Source of the DNA: Polytrichum commune
Lineage: Eukaryota > Streptophyta > Polytrichopsida > Polytrichales > Polytrichaceae
Direction of reading: 5' to 3'
Assembly (NCBI GenBank): GCA_950295325.1
Contig: OX485803.1
Span: 18,726,001-18,790,000 of the forward strand
Length of the DNA: 64,000 bases
The position numbers and the translations under genes were made by a program. Below, piece after piece: positions 19,854 to 31,089 of this stretch. The notes under the pieces are model-generated. The model had not been told where the DNA came from. It did not search any database and worked only from the letters and a program-made list of their open reading frames with translations. Each line of letters begins with the position of its first letter. The stretch's first letter is position 1.

Positions 19854-20302
19854 GTGCACCCTTGAACCCCCAAATGACTTGCGAAGGTAAAGGAGAGACC
19901 AAAAAAGGTCTCTTAGACACTTAGGTCTCTTTGTGATGTAATTGACTTACATATATCAATCTCAAAATAAACACTAGTTTCCTTGCAAAACCATATCACT
20001 AGTGGATGGTCCATCCAAAAGGGTTTTGAGTTTCGAAGCTATGTAATGGAACGATGATGGAATGATGCAACTAACATAACATTATAAAGTAGTGTGCGTA
20101 TGTTCATGTGCGCCATAAGATATACCCATGGTTATATTCTCATGGCCCACATGAACTACTTAATAATGTTACGAGCTTCAAAGCAATGGTTTGACAAATA
20201 AAAAATCACATTGTTTATGATTATAATTTACACATGTGGTAACGCCGCCCTAATCACCTAGTACCAACTGCAACATGCTAGAGAGAGAGGGAGAGTTTTA
20301 TT

Positions 20303-20518
20303 GTATACGAGCATACCTCTCATTCATCCAACTTAAAAACTTGACCCCCTAAACATTTGTTGCCAGATCATCTGAAATGGCTTCACATACACTTAATTTG
20401 GGGTCTTTGAAATTTAATTTTGGTGTCAACAAACTCAAAAGAAACATGAAAAAAAAATCCGGATTGCACACTCTTTCTTTTTATACTAGAAGTATGAGAG
20501 GTGCGCTCATGTGTATAC
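20303..20518. mobile_element. MITE family B, copy 1
   Basis: The ends GTATACGAGCATACCTCTCAT and, in inverse, ATGAGAGGTGCGCTCATGTGTATAC flank about 170 bp of non-coding sequence that includes GGGGTCTTTGAAAT and GGTGTCAACAAACT. A related copy lies at 20948-21151. Terminal inverted repeats and two copies within 1 kb indicate a small non-autonomous TIR element. Confidence 0.6.
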
Positions 20519-20867
20519 AATAATTTCCTCTATCTCACACTAAGTACAAAGTCATATGTCACTATTCATACCTCCAAAATCATTACCCCACAATCATGTA
20601 GTGGTTATACTTCCCATGTGGGATTCAAGTGGGTCTCGATCGATGTATGCATGACATGTGGCAACATTGGAGAGATGCGTAATAATTCCCCAACGCAATG
20701 GACAAGCCCTTTATGGTATTAAAGTATGGTTGGGATGGTGTGGGGGTTTGGCAATATCCAAGGACCAACTTATAAGTAGGCAAATGACTGACATGCAAAT
20801 CACCAACCTTGTAAGTGAACCAAACTTTCCATGGTAGGCCCGTAGTTGGGAGAGAGGCCACTATCGT

Positions 20868-20945
20868 TTGTATATATACATATACATATACATACATACA
20901 TACACACATATACACATATACACATATATACATACATACATACAT
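20868..20945. repeat. compound (AT)(AC)(ATAC) microsatellite
   Basis: Alternating TATACATA, CATACATACA and ACACATATAC units over about 78 bases, directly left of MITE family B copy 2. No gene is implied. Confidence 0.85.
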
Positions 20946-20947
20946 GT

Positions 20948-21151
20948 ATGAGCGTACCTCTCATCATCTCATCCAACATTAAAAGCTTGACTCTTATAGA
21001 TTTGTAATCAATTCATCCCAATTGACCTCGAGTATAGTACTTTTGGGGTTTTTAAAGTGACATATGGTGTCAAATAAACTTTAACAATAAACCTATAAGT
21101 AACATATCATTTTTGGCTTTTATGTTGGATGAATGAGAGGTACCCTTGGAT
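20948..21151. mobile_element. MITE family B, copy 2
   Basis: Starts with GAGCGTACCTCTCAT and ends in the inverse ATGAGAGGTACCC. The inside shares CATCCAACATTAAAAGCTTGA, TTTTTAAAGTGACATATGGTGTCAA-type blocks with copy 1 at 20303-20518. No coding potential. Confidence 0.6.
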
Positions 21152-21159
21152 GAATGATC

Positions 21160-22060
21160 TCTTTCTGGCAGTGTATCATGTTGTAAACTTCAATGTCTAC
21201 CTTGTTGACTTGTCCACAATTTGTTGCACTAAGTCCCCTAAGGTCGATGGGCCTTGATTAAACAATGCACCTAATAAGACAATTGGTTGTGAGTGTGATA
21301 TATGGTTAGGCATAGACACAAGAAAGGTCATCTGAGATACATGTGTTTTAAAAAGATTGGAATACGTGCTCAGAATATGCTACCCATATGAGGTTCAATA
21401 GTCAACATGAATTGGAGGGACCTACACTCAATGATCATGAGGCTCTTTGCTTTAATAATGTATAAGATATTCATATGGCCTCCAAAAACCATGAGGTAAA
21501 TGGCTCAACGGACGTGATTTGGAGTTGCTAATCATCTCACGTTGTTCACGTGATTCATAGCCTACAACCCATTTTGGGGTTTTTAGGGTAATTGGATGAG
21601 AGGCACTAATTTGTGTCTTGCTCAACACTAATTGCCAACTACCTATCTAGTGTCACCAACACTAACTCCAACCTTGACATTACTTGTCATTCCTTGTAAC
21701 ACATTATAGATCTACACCATGGAAATTAATGTCACTTACTAAGTGACCTTTCATCCCACTTTCATTCATACATCCATGACCCTATTTCATTCCAAAATTA
21801 CGAGGACTCGTACTATACAACTAGATGTTGTATTTAGTGTCATATGGTGTTCTATATTAATGTGGTAACTTCTCTATCGACATTCTTTATGAGTGAGTTC
21901 ACAAGTATTGTCATGGCAACTCCACAAGTATGATATATTTTGCATCCTAACCTTTACGTAACGGAATACTGTCATCAGTGGATGAAAAATATACAGTGAC
22001 AGGTTTTACAACACTGTAATTCTATAATCCCCAAACTTCCGTACCAAGAAATGACGAGTA
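21160..22060. other. no gene seen
   Basis: AT-rich unassigned DNA between MITEs. I see no coding pattern, RNA gene or clear repeat. Confidence 0.5.
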
Positions 22061-22066
22061 ATTTTA

Positions 22067-23453
22067 GGGCCACTCACACACGAGACTGAGAGCCCGTGAC
22101 CATTTCACTTCAAGCACTCTCATTGGTGGAAAAGGCAAAGCCGGTCCAAGTTCACTTCACACTACGCTTGAGGGACCAACGGAGTATGTGAATGCAAGAT
22201 GGATGTAAAGTCTACATGGATTTCCACATGGCATCGAATGGATTGTGTTTCATGGTCACATGGACTATTTTCAAAAACCACCACTTGGAGGTAGGCCTCA
22301 CACAAAACCGGGAGACCATGGCACTCCGAACGTTCACAACCGTTGATTTATTCTATTTTCTCACGTGTGAGAACCCCCATGAATAAAAATTCATTGAAAT
22401 AGCATTCGGTGGAGGGCCTGTTCACATAAGACTTCACACTACACTTGAGGGTCCGTGACCATACTCTATGATGTTGGAGGTGATTTGGGACAACGGTCTT
22501 TGGACACTTTCTTTTGGGCTCTCACAATTTCACACACTTCACACATGAGCCAAGAGCCGTGATCATGAAATTGTGAGAGCCCAAAAGAAAGTGTCCAAAG
22601 GTCGTCCCAGCACACCTCCACAAGTAGATCACTCCATTGTCAAGTTGAACACCACGTGCAACCAAAAAAAATCTTCTTTTGGTAAGTTGCACCACCAAAA
22701 TGGGTCAAAATTTTATCAATTTTTTTTCATGAGTAGATATACATAGTACCTATGACATAGTTAAAAGTGGTAACTAAATTTGATGATTTGTTTTTTTCAT
22801 AAAACATACCGTTTCTAACTAGAATGACACAGAATTGAACTAAAACAATTACTAAAAAAATAAAGATGACTAAAAATTTCAAAAAAATATACAAAAGATA
22901 CTATCAATGGTTATGTATATGTAGAAAAATATCATAAATTATAAAATTATATATGGCATGTAATATAGGGGTAGCAAACTTTGTCCGCACGTGGTGTCAA
23001 CTTGACAATTAAGTGACCTCCCCGTGCACACCTCCAACATCATAGAGTGTGGTCACGGACCCTCAAGTGTAGTATGAAGTCATATGTGACCGGACCCTCA
23101 ACCAAATGCTATTTCAATGAATCTCTCTTCATGCGGGTCCTCACACACGATAAGATAAAGAATGAATCAACACTTATGAACGTTCGGAGTGCCATGGTCT
23201 CCCGGTTTTGTGTTAACCCTACCTCCAAGAGATGGTTTTTGAAAATAATCCAAGTGATCATGAAACATGATCCATTGGATGCCATGTAGGAATCCATGTA
23301 GACTTTACATCCATCTTGTTGCATTCACATACTCCGTTGGTCCCTCAGGCGTAGTGTGAAGAAGCGAAGTTGGACCGGCTCCGCCTTTTCCACCAACGAG
23401 AGTGCTTGAAGTGTAATGCTCATGGGCTCTCAGTCACGTGTGTGAAGTGGCCC
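22067..23453. mobile_element. composite palindromic TIR element (GGGCCACT family, inverted double copy)
   Basis: The left arm (22067-22482) and right arm (about 23034-23453) are near-complete inverse copies, starting GGGCCACT and ending AGTGGCCC. Further inverted pairs nest inside. Bases 22488-22532 pair with about 22568-22612 (a 45-bp stem around GGACACTTTCTTTTGGGC). Bases 22639-22661 pair with 22987-23008 (around CAAGTTGAACACCACGTG). Flanking triplets are TTA on the left and TAA on the right. The single-unit relative is at 43067-43566. GGGCC ends with TNA triplets fit PIF/Harbinger-type MITEs. The structure looks like two elements joined head to head. A transcript through it would fold into a long hairpin. 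Confidence 0.8.
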
Positions 23454-23642
23454 TAAACACAAGATTTAGTGTTAGTTTTGGTAGAATAGTGATGAACTTC
23501 ACATCAAACACGTGGTGGCACTACTACAGTAGGTCAGCCACGCATACTTATCTTATTGACTCATTGATGCGTTTGGTGCAACTAGGCAAGCGTCACCAAA
23601 TATAATATTAACCTTTGGAGCTTCCCCACTAGCCATGTGAAT

Positions 23643-23669
23643 TCATCCATCCATCCATCCATCCATCCA
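23643..23669. repeat. (ATCC)n microsatellite
   Basis: About seven ATCC units followed by a unique stretch; simple sequence only. Confidence 0.85.
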
Positions 23670-23819
23670 ATTTGGACACATGTGATGTTGGATGGATGAA
23701 CTTCCCCCTCCTCCACGGTCAAGTGTATAGTTGATTCATCCCGACTGGGGTTCCCTAGCACTAGGCAATTCAGTGTGATTATTATTACGTAGTATTGGAC
23801 ACGAAGTCTAAATATCTCA

Positions 23820-24365
23820 AGATAACATCTTCTAAGGTATATATTGTGCCAAAACCATCACTTCTAAAAGTCGACTATTGACTAGATTGTTGAAGTTTTA
23901 GATGATGTTTCTCGCTAGCGATTGGAAGTGGATTCCAAAGCACTAAAGTTTGTCTATTTTGAGTTTCGTGAGTAAAAGTTTGTTACAATCCAAAGTTTTA
24001 TTGGTAGATGACCTAAAAACCAACATAGGAGCGTGATGTTACCCCTCCCTCCCCTCGGTGTTCATTGCAAGTGTGCAGTATACTTCATATTGATTGGGCT
24101 CCTTTAGACTATGTAATTCATGATTTTCATGATACACATTGAGTACAAAAACATCTTCTAAGGTCGATGGTGCTAAGCCAAGTGCATCAAATTTGTTTGA
24201 ATTATATTTGACAGAGTTTTAGATGTTTCTTGTTAGTAGTTGAAAAATGGATTCCAGTTTATATGAGTTTAATATTATTTAAGTGTTATTTGCAAAAAGT
24301 TGTAAGGATTCCAATTTGTATTGGCAGACGATCCAAACCCCAACACGGGAGCATGATGTTAACAC
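23820..24365. repeat. diverged ~326-bp duplication
   Basis: Two copies share, in order, ACATCTTCTAAGG (23825 and 24151), a TTTTAGATG...TTTCT block, GGATTCCA, ATTGGYAGAYGA and GGAGCRTGATGTTA (ends about 24044 and 24360). They are in direct orientation and well diverged. No coding sense was found in either. Confidence 0.55.
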
Positions 24366-24369
24366 AACG

Positions 24370-25240
24370 GACATTCACAAAATCTATATGTGTATACAAT
24401 GCAAGTTTTGAGGATGTTTGTTTTGAGTGAGGTGTTGGTTGTAGCATGCTCTACCTTAGGTTGTAAATTTGTTCATTTCATGTCCACCTTATAAATGAAC
24501 GAGTTTCTAGGGTAGTGCGAAGCTCGGTGTAAACGATATAACACGCATTACCACATTTTTGAGGACATAGATACAAACATGTAGACATAGACTAGTCATG
24601 GTGGATCAACTACATATGCTAACTACACAAATTTGTATCCTTGTCAAAAGGAACAACAACCTATATCCATTTCTAACATGAAATGAAGATGATTTGATCA
24701 TGAGAGCTGCAATCCTGACTCTAGACACACTTATGATTAACACTTTCAAATTTCATGTGATTTCCATATAATATCGATTGAAATTATGCTACGAAATGTA
24801 TGTATATGTTGGAAATCCTCTTTCAATCAACAACAAGACCCAACAAAAGTTACAATATCCAAATGATGATAATTGTGATCATGTGTGTGAAATGATGATT
24901 GCATGTGTATACCGACTAAGATAAGTAAAATGTCCATAAGATGTGTAGCCAACAATATACAACATTGAGCATGAAATCTATGTGCAAATCTAGTGATGCT
25001 TGTCATGCAACGTGATATACAAACCTCCTTCCCGTTTGCTATAAGTTTTTCAAATCCGCATTGCTCGACAACCCAATAGAAAAATAATGTAACCTTTTAT
25101 GTGATCATGTGATGTTCAAAATCGGTGATTTACAAATAAGACGCACCCACAACATTCTTCCCAATGTTTTTAGTTTGCAAAATGAACTTCATACCTAGTG
25201 TCGCCTATTGCAGTTATCAACATAAGAATAGTTAACATAC
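24370..25240. other. no gene seen
   Basis: AT-rich unassigned DNA; no coding pattern, RNA gene or clear repeat recognised. Confidence 0.5.
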
Positions 25241-25244
25241 ATGA

Positions 25245-25551
25245 GGGTGGGTTTACAACAGGGTCCAATACTATAGAAACTTGGAAATCAGTCAATCTTA
25301 TTGATTGAGAGCAAAACATTGGACCCAAAGAGTTTACAGAAGAGTCTACTTCGAGGTATGAAAATGAATGGCGCTAGTTTGGCACCACTATCCTATCAAA
25401 ACTTGGTTGTCCAAACTCAAAACAACACTCCACCCAATTCCATAAACCAGACTTTAGAGGTTGGTCCAACCTTGAGCCCATACTAGGGTACATGAACAAA
25501 ATGTTTTGGACCCCAAGTTTCTTGGACTTGGGCCCTCATGTAAACCCACCC
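25245..25551. mobile_element. MITE family C, copy 1
   Basis: A 307-bp element bounded by perfect 13-bp inverted repeats: GGGTGGGTTTACA at 25245-25257 and TGTAAACCCACCC at 25539-25551. The preceding triplet is TGA and the following is TAA, so a TNA-type target duplication is possible but not exact. Inner sequence near both ends contains CTTGGACTTGG and GGGTCCAA-type blocks shared with 25555-26363 and 30873-31080. Non-coding. Confidence 0.75.
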
Positions 25552-25554
25552 TAA

Positions 25555-26363
25555 GGATAGGTTTACAGTGGGGTAAACTCCAAATCGAGTGATCCTATGA
25601 GTCAAGAGCAAATATTGGATTATGATCGAGTTTTGTTAAACTACAAGTCAAAGGTACGAGGTGGCGCTTGAACTAAGTAGCACTAATGTTGCAACCCTTC
25701 CACACTCCTCCTAGTTTGAGAAACCAAACTTCAAAATTTAGTTCAATCTTGAGCCAGAAAGGTGTATTGATTTCTCAAAAAAATGAGGTTTTCAATTTGA
25801 ACCAAATATGTATCATAAAAAATAATCTAGATGCCTCATTTGGAGTTGACATACATGAGAGGAAATCTCTAGAGACTTAATTACATGCCACATCCATAAG
25901 AATAAAATAATTGGATAAAAGTGTGTAATAAAACATTGTTATTTATATATCACTTTAGAAGCATGTTCTTTCGAAAAGAAAAGAAAAACCCCAAGATAAA
26001 TCAAGATCACTTGGTATTGATATGGTCGACTAAAAATATGAGTTTGATAACATGGTGGGAAAATACCAAACATACTCATGTTAATGGCCTTGATACTTTA
26101 TCCAAACAGAGAAATTTAGCAATTCCAATCATCTTAAGGTCCATATTTGAAGGTTGTTATTACATCATTTTGATCAATTTTCTCTAGATGATGTAGAACT
26201 TTATTAGTTTACAGTGTAGTAGGAGAAGAAGGAGTTCCCTATATAGAATATGTCTCCCCCCAAAAAGGTTCAAAACCACTTTTTGGCTTCTTAGGCACTT
26301 AGGAGTCAAGAAGTGTTTTGGACCTCATGTTTCTTGCACTTGGATCCGAATGTAAACCCACCC
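25555..26363. mobile_element. MITE family C, longer copy 2
   Basis: Begins with GGATAGGTTTACAG, a degenerate inverse of its end TGTAAACCCACCC at 26351-26363. It begins only four bases after copy 1. At 809 bp it is longer than its neighbour and may hold an unrelated insertion in the middle. The short ORFs inside have no recognisable similarity. Confidence 0.55.
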
Positions 26364-26470
26364 AAATCTAAGTATCCAAGAACAAATAGGAATATGGTTG
26401 TTACATATAGATGAATTGGTTGACATTGAGAAATAACCAATTGAAGTTCAAGACTTCATGAGAACCACAC

Positions 26471-26824
26471 TGAATAGTCCTATCAGTGTGGGTGGATAAA
26501 TTAGTGTGGATATAATTAAAGTGGGCCACGTTGATTCTCTAGACAAGGTGGAAATAACGTGGGTCCAAGACCATGGGTCTTCTGCAGAGTCTTCATGAAG
26601 AAGTATGACGAACACATTGAATATTAGTTATAGAATAAAAGTAGCACAAACTAAAACAATCACCCACATTAATTTTCTCTAAAGAAAATTGTTTTGGCCC
26701 ACGCTAACCCTCTACTAGAAATTTAGTGCGGGTTGAAAATGAATGTGACCCACATTAATTCTCATCATGAAAAATAACAAGGGTGCTAGCAAAATAAAGT
26801 GACCCACGATAATAGGACTATTCA
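26471..26824. mobile_element. MITE family A, copy 2
   Basis: A 354-bp element with perfect 13-bp inverted repeats, TGAATAGTCCTAT at 26471-26483 and ATAGGACTATTCA at 26812-26824. Sequence blocks are shared in order with 19511-19853. The triplets outside do not give a certain target duplication. Non-coding. Confidence 0.75.
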
Positions 26825-28350
26825 ATGACCAACAATTTTAATGGGAATCTATGGAATACATTACAAATCCATAAGGATAAAACCGGAAGATCACAACATG
26901 TAACCAATTGGATTTTGAAACACTACGATTCACTACACAGGGAGAACCAACCGCTAGATACAAATTTATCGGGTTGAGGGGCTGACCACACCGGCCAATT
27001 CTGACACTCAGGGGGGGGGGCAGTGTGTTAAAAAGTTAAGGATATAGGTGCGAACAACCACTATTTTATAGGGGGGCATTACTTTCAGTTTTTTTTTTTT
27101 TTTCACATGCTATCATTAGGTAATTTTCTACTTTGGGTTAATAGAAAAATGGCTTGCATTACTTATAATTCCAAATTACTTATTATTCCATACCCTATAG
27201 TACTTTAAAGATGTCCAGTGCCATTTTTGATACCCTATATTACTCTTAAGTCCAGTTATAATTTTTTGCCCCCATGTTTTTAAAATACCCTATCATTTGT
27301 TCGCACGTGTATTGCTTCTCCAACCAATGACTACCCCCCCCCCCCGGTTTTGACACCATCCGTCAGCATCTCCAGCTATAACAGTGTGATTCGTGGCAGA
27401 CCAACACCTATTTCTCAGCATAATCCCCAACACTTTCACGGCTGGAACCGAACAAATTGTTTTGATGCGATTGGGACACGAGGTTGAGAAATAACCGGTC
27501 GACGTTCACGGCTTCATAAAAGTTACTGATCGTTTCAAAGGAATCCATCAAACGTACCCCTAAAACCAATAAACAAGTTAGTAAAGAAGTGCCGAAAGAT
27601 CCCAACATGTGTCACCGGTTGTTGGAGTTGGAAACGCTCGGATTTCTTTTGACCGATTTATGCCCGAAAAATCTCCCCAAACACTGTGGTGATGATATGA
27701 GTCTCTCTCAAATGCCCACGAAGCTTGAGCATTTTCCACGCATTCTTTACACTCCCGAGTGGTCACTTCTTGGACCTTTCATGCTTGTCAAGGTATCGGG
27801 AATCAATCTCCCTCTCTCTCCCTCTCCCTCTCTCTCTCTATGACTGTGCCAACCCCCGGCTTTATAATAAATTCCATGATATTTATAGTACCTCCAATCA
27901 TCACTTGCAAATATGTGTGTATTTGGAACGGGGTATTTAGGGGGCTTCCTTCTACTAAAAGTTTCCGGCCCCCGTCCGAGGATGATGATGATGATACTAT
28001 ACTATGCCCCCCACTTCTCCTTACTACACTACATAGGTACATTAGTGTTGGAAACACTAATAGTCGACGAAAACGCTAAATGTAAATTGTCTCTATAGTG
28101 TTAGAACACTAAATGTCAACTCTAACACTATTTGTACCAAGTAGTAACTTTAAATATTTACATGAGCGCATTTAGTGTTAGATGATATTTTGTAAATCTT
28201 GGAATGAAGAATTGAAGGAAGAAGAATATGAGAACCTCGTAAAAGGTATAATTTGTTCAACCCCTATTCAAACACTAATTGTAATGTCAGTTGAAAATTA
28301 GTGTTTTAGGTAACTATTGCATCTAACACTAATCTACCTATTTAGTGTAC
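26825..28350. other. no recognised gene; poly-G/C tracts and a GC-richer patch
   Basis: Contains a G10 run at 27011-27020, a C12 run at 27334-27345 and a (CT)n microsatellite at about 27808-27840. The patch 27400-27800 is richer in GC than its surroundings and carries overlapping open frames on both strands (27408-27608 minus, 27589-27843 plus), but I recognise neither protein. It could be a fragment of a gene or transposon. From 28030 to 28350 the word AGTGTT/AACACTA recurs many times, suggesting a small unclassified repeat. Confidence 0.4.
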
Positions 28351-28357
28351 TAACTTA

Positions 28358-28742
28358 GGGCCGGTTCACACTATGCCCGAGTCGAGAGGAGAAGCGTCAC
28401 TTTTCTGGACCAAAGTATGTCGAGAGGAGAAGCCTTTGGGCTGAAAAAAGTATATTAAAATAATCCACTATCAGATTTTGAATATTTTAATGGAAAAAAA
28501 ATTCGGCCTCTCGACGGAAGTTTGGGTCGAGCATTTTGCTCGACCCAAACTTTGCTCGAGAGGCCGAACTTTTGGCGCCATAACTTCTTAAAAGTGCTGC
28601 CACCTAGGCTCTTTTGGATGGGACGTCCTTTGGACTTCGGCTTGTAGTGTGAAGGTCGAGAGGACGGACTTTGGACATTTATGCATTTTCATTGGTCCAA
28701 ACGCTTCTCCTCTCGAAGTTTGGCCATAGTGTGAACTGGCCC
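28358..28742 (+). mobile_element. PIF/Harbinger-type MITE, family D copy 1
   Basis: A 385-bp element starting GGGCCGGTTCACACTATG and ending CATAGTGTGAACTGGCCC, with exact TTA target duplications at 28355-28357 and 28743-28745. The 3-bp TWA duplication and GGGCC-type ends match PIF/Harbinger (Tourist-like) MITEs. A near-perfect inner palindrome, GGGTCGAGC...GCTCGACCC, lies at about 28524-28549. It is repeated in inverse orientation at 33102-33485. No coding capacity, so it would depend on a transposase elsewhere. Confidence 0.9.
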
Positions 28743-28996
28743 TTAATTACCTCTCTTATTTATCATCGCATGTGGATTTGTGATGAACTTCTCACTTGAC
28801 AATATAAAAATGGACTCAGAGGTGATGATACAACAATAAGTGCGGCCGTCACATTCTTTTTTTACTAGCAATTCACACTCTTCTCCGAAAGCTCACATTG
28901 TTGTGGACATTTGTGACGGTGTTTCATGAAGAAAATAGCGGCATTGACATATTGTAGGAACATCAAAGTATGGTCTAAACTAAAAAATTGAATGAG

Positions 28997-29240
28997 TAAC
29001 TAATGTTAGGCAATCCGACATGAATTTGAGCCCGTTGGCCTTACTTTGCTCAAGAATTCTATTGGTGCAGGGTGGAGTTTACTGTCTTCCTTGCGGTGGG
29101 TGGGTTGTTGGTTTCCTACCTACCTAGTTAGTTGTTTATGTCAAGTAGAGAGAGGATTTCATAGTGGAAATCGAACCGCCAACCACTTCATTCGGAAATG
29201 CGTACCTCTGCACTATCACCTTGTAGTTTACGGTCACCTC
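28997..29240 (-). mobile_element. tRNA-derived SINE, copy 1
   Basis: Read on the minus strand, an internal RNA polymerase III promoter is visible: an A-box-like segment at 29205-29221 and a B box containing GGTTCGATTTC at 29166-29180, about 40 bases apart as in tRNA heads. The ~170-bp body then runs to a 3' end near GTCGGATTGCCTAACATTAG. It aligns throughout with 36693-36945. SINEs are copied by LINE machinery; the LINE in this window need not be the partner. Confidence 0.7.
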
Positions 29241-29401
29241 GAACCAAAAATAGAATCTAATATCTATCGGTTTTGTCAAACTATTTGCCTATTATTCCCC
29301 TACTATAAAGGTAGACAAGGCTTTGATGAATATTCTTTTCTCTCTATGCGCCCACTTCTTCTAGCATATGAAGCATGCAATTATCGACTGCAATATGATT
29401 A

Positions 29402-29515
29402 AAGGTAGGCAGTAAACCCCACCTTGCATCAAGGGGGTTCTTAAGCAGGGTAGGCCCAACAGGCTCAAAGTCACGTTGGTTTGCCAAACGTTAATTTTTC
29501 TTTTTCTTTTTTTGT
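29402..29515 (+). mobile_element. SINE 3' fragment, opposite orientation
   Basis: Bases 29405-29492 match the 3' half of the SINE on the plus strand (GGCAGTAAACCCCACC, GGTTCTTAA, GGCTCAAAGTCACG, TTTGCCAAACGTTA), followed by a T-rich tail of about 25 bases. No A or B box is present, so it is a 5'-truncated copy, as expected from incomplete reverse transcription. Confidence 0.65.
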
Positions 29516-30870
29516 AATATGATTAAAGTAGACATTCCCAATTTTTTTTTACCTATAAGCAATTTCACATACATGTAGTACAAGTGCAATAGGAGAGTGA
29601 TTTCTCACAAACTTAAAAACCAATATTGCGACGTTTAACCCAAAAAAATAAATCATAATTTATTTCTAGGGATTGAAACTACTGTAAACTTCCAAAGGCA
29701 ACATTCTCTCCCAACCTATCTTCATAGCATAGGTCGACCTATTTCCAATAATTGGAAGACGAAAACTTGAGAGCAATCAATGCCCTTTTCAAGGAACCCA
29801 AATTTGTGCCTTTTAAACTTACTTTTTTCCATCAAGCCGAATATGACAAAGACATATGTGAAACTTCATGGTCTATCCCATCACATCATAAAAGGGTGAC
29901 TATATGTGTGGAACTTCATGGCTTCGGGGGACTCTACTATATGTATTAAGACTTGGGGTGGGGGGGGGGGTTCGGAAATGGGTCTTTCTACGCTAGCAAA
30001 TCTAGATCGTGCTTGTAGCCATTTGCCTCATATTTTCGAATCTTGTTTCAATATCTTATTCATTATCAAAGTGTACATTCTTGTGCTCGTAACGTGCTTG
30101 TATAGGTCCTCCAATCACGTTGAGTATCGAACATAGAATGATCGAAATATTCTGAGCACGTAGTCCAATCTCTTTTAGGCACATGTTTTTTGGGTGCTAC
30201 TTCATAGATCCACACCTCACAACATACCACTCAAATAAAGATGTCCAAATAATGGTTGTGTTCAATTTACGCAGGTTTACCATCGTAGTTCGGACTTTGT
30301 TATTGTTGTAATAGTTCAAGAAACGGAGTCAAGAATGATCGCAATTGGAATGTAAATGGTATCACCTATTTGTGTGGGCAAACATTTGGAGGTATTTGTT
30401 GTTATTTTTTTCCAAGTAAGTTACGTCTATTCTTTGACGTGTGTGATACTTGTTTATGCTATTGGGGTAAAGTATGATACTCTCATAAATATTTCGTTAT
30501 AGTAATGTGTAACTCCAAACGGTAAGGCACACTACTAGGTGATACCAATGTAATTAGTACTTATGGTAACCAGAACTTAGTTTTACATAAAATTTTCTAA
30601 ATAATTAAAAATATAATTTTAATTTTCTAGTATTAGATATTAGCATTATGAGGCCTCCCACATGTGTTGCATCGAACATAAGTTGCCACATTCAATCGTC
30701 ATTTCACTCCTCTTTCAATGCCTACACTAAATGTCAATTTGCCAAAGTCTATTCATTGAATATAAAAATGCATGTCAAGGACAATGTCAAGTTGTCAAAT
30801 AGTAAACGAGGCATGATTGGAGTTGTAGGCAATTCAATAGAACCGTTTGCAAATAGTATTCGTTATTCTA
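29516..30870. other. no gene seen
   Basis: AT-rich unassigned DNA with a G11 run at 29960-29970. The short frames (29752-29949, 29906-30136, 30648-30878) show no family resemblance. Confidence 0.5.
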
Positions 30871-30872
30871 AA

Positions 30873-31080
30873 GGGTGAATTTATATTGAGGGTCTTGGTT
30901 CAAGAAACTCGGGGTCCATAACCTTCTACACATGCTCCTTGTAACGTCACTTTTGATTTTTCAAACTTTGGACTTGAACCCTAGTGTGAACTCCCAAGGT
31001 CAAAATTTATGCTCTTGATCAACAAGACCATTTACTTTCATAGTCTTTTTTGCGTCTTGGACCTTGATGTAAACCCACCT
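30873..31080. mobile_element. MITE family C, degenerate copy 3
   Basis: Starts GGGTGAATTTATATTGAGGG and ends TGTAAACCCACC, with inner CTTGGACCTTGATG and CTTGGACTTGAA-type blocks shared with 25245-25551. The left end is degraded. Confidence 0.5.
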
Positions 31081-31089
31081 TGAGGATCA

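Noticed and set aside
22192-22386. A ~64-codon ORF conserved in both arms of the palindrome (22192-22386, 23109-23324) and in 43245-43439
   Set aside because: The frames are alike because the DNA is alike. Comparing the copies, most mismatches change the amino acid, which argues against selection for a protein.
27408-27843. Possible gene in the GC-richer patch
   Set aside because: Frames on both strands overlap and neither translation was recognisable; kept only as an unassigned patch.
28997-29240. A true tRNA gene on the minus strand
   Set aside because: A and B boxes are present but the cloverleaf cannot be completed and a long body follows. A second dispersed copy shows it is a SINE.
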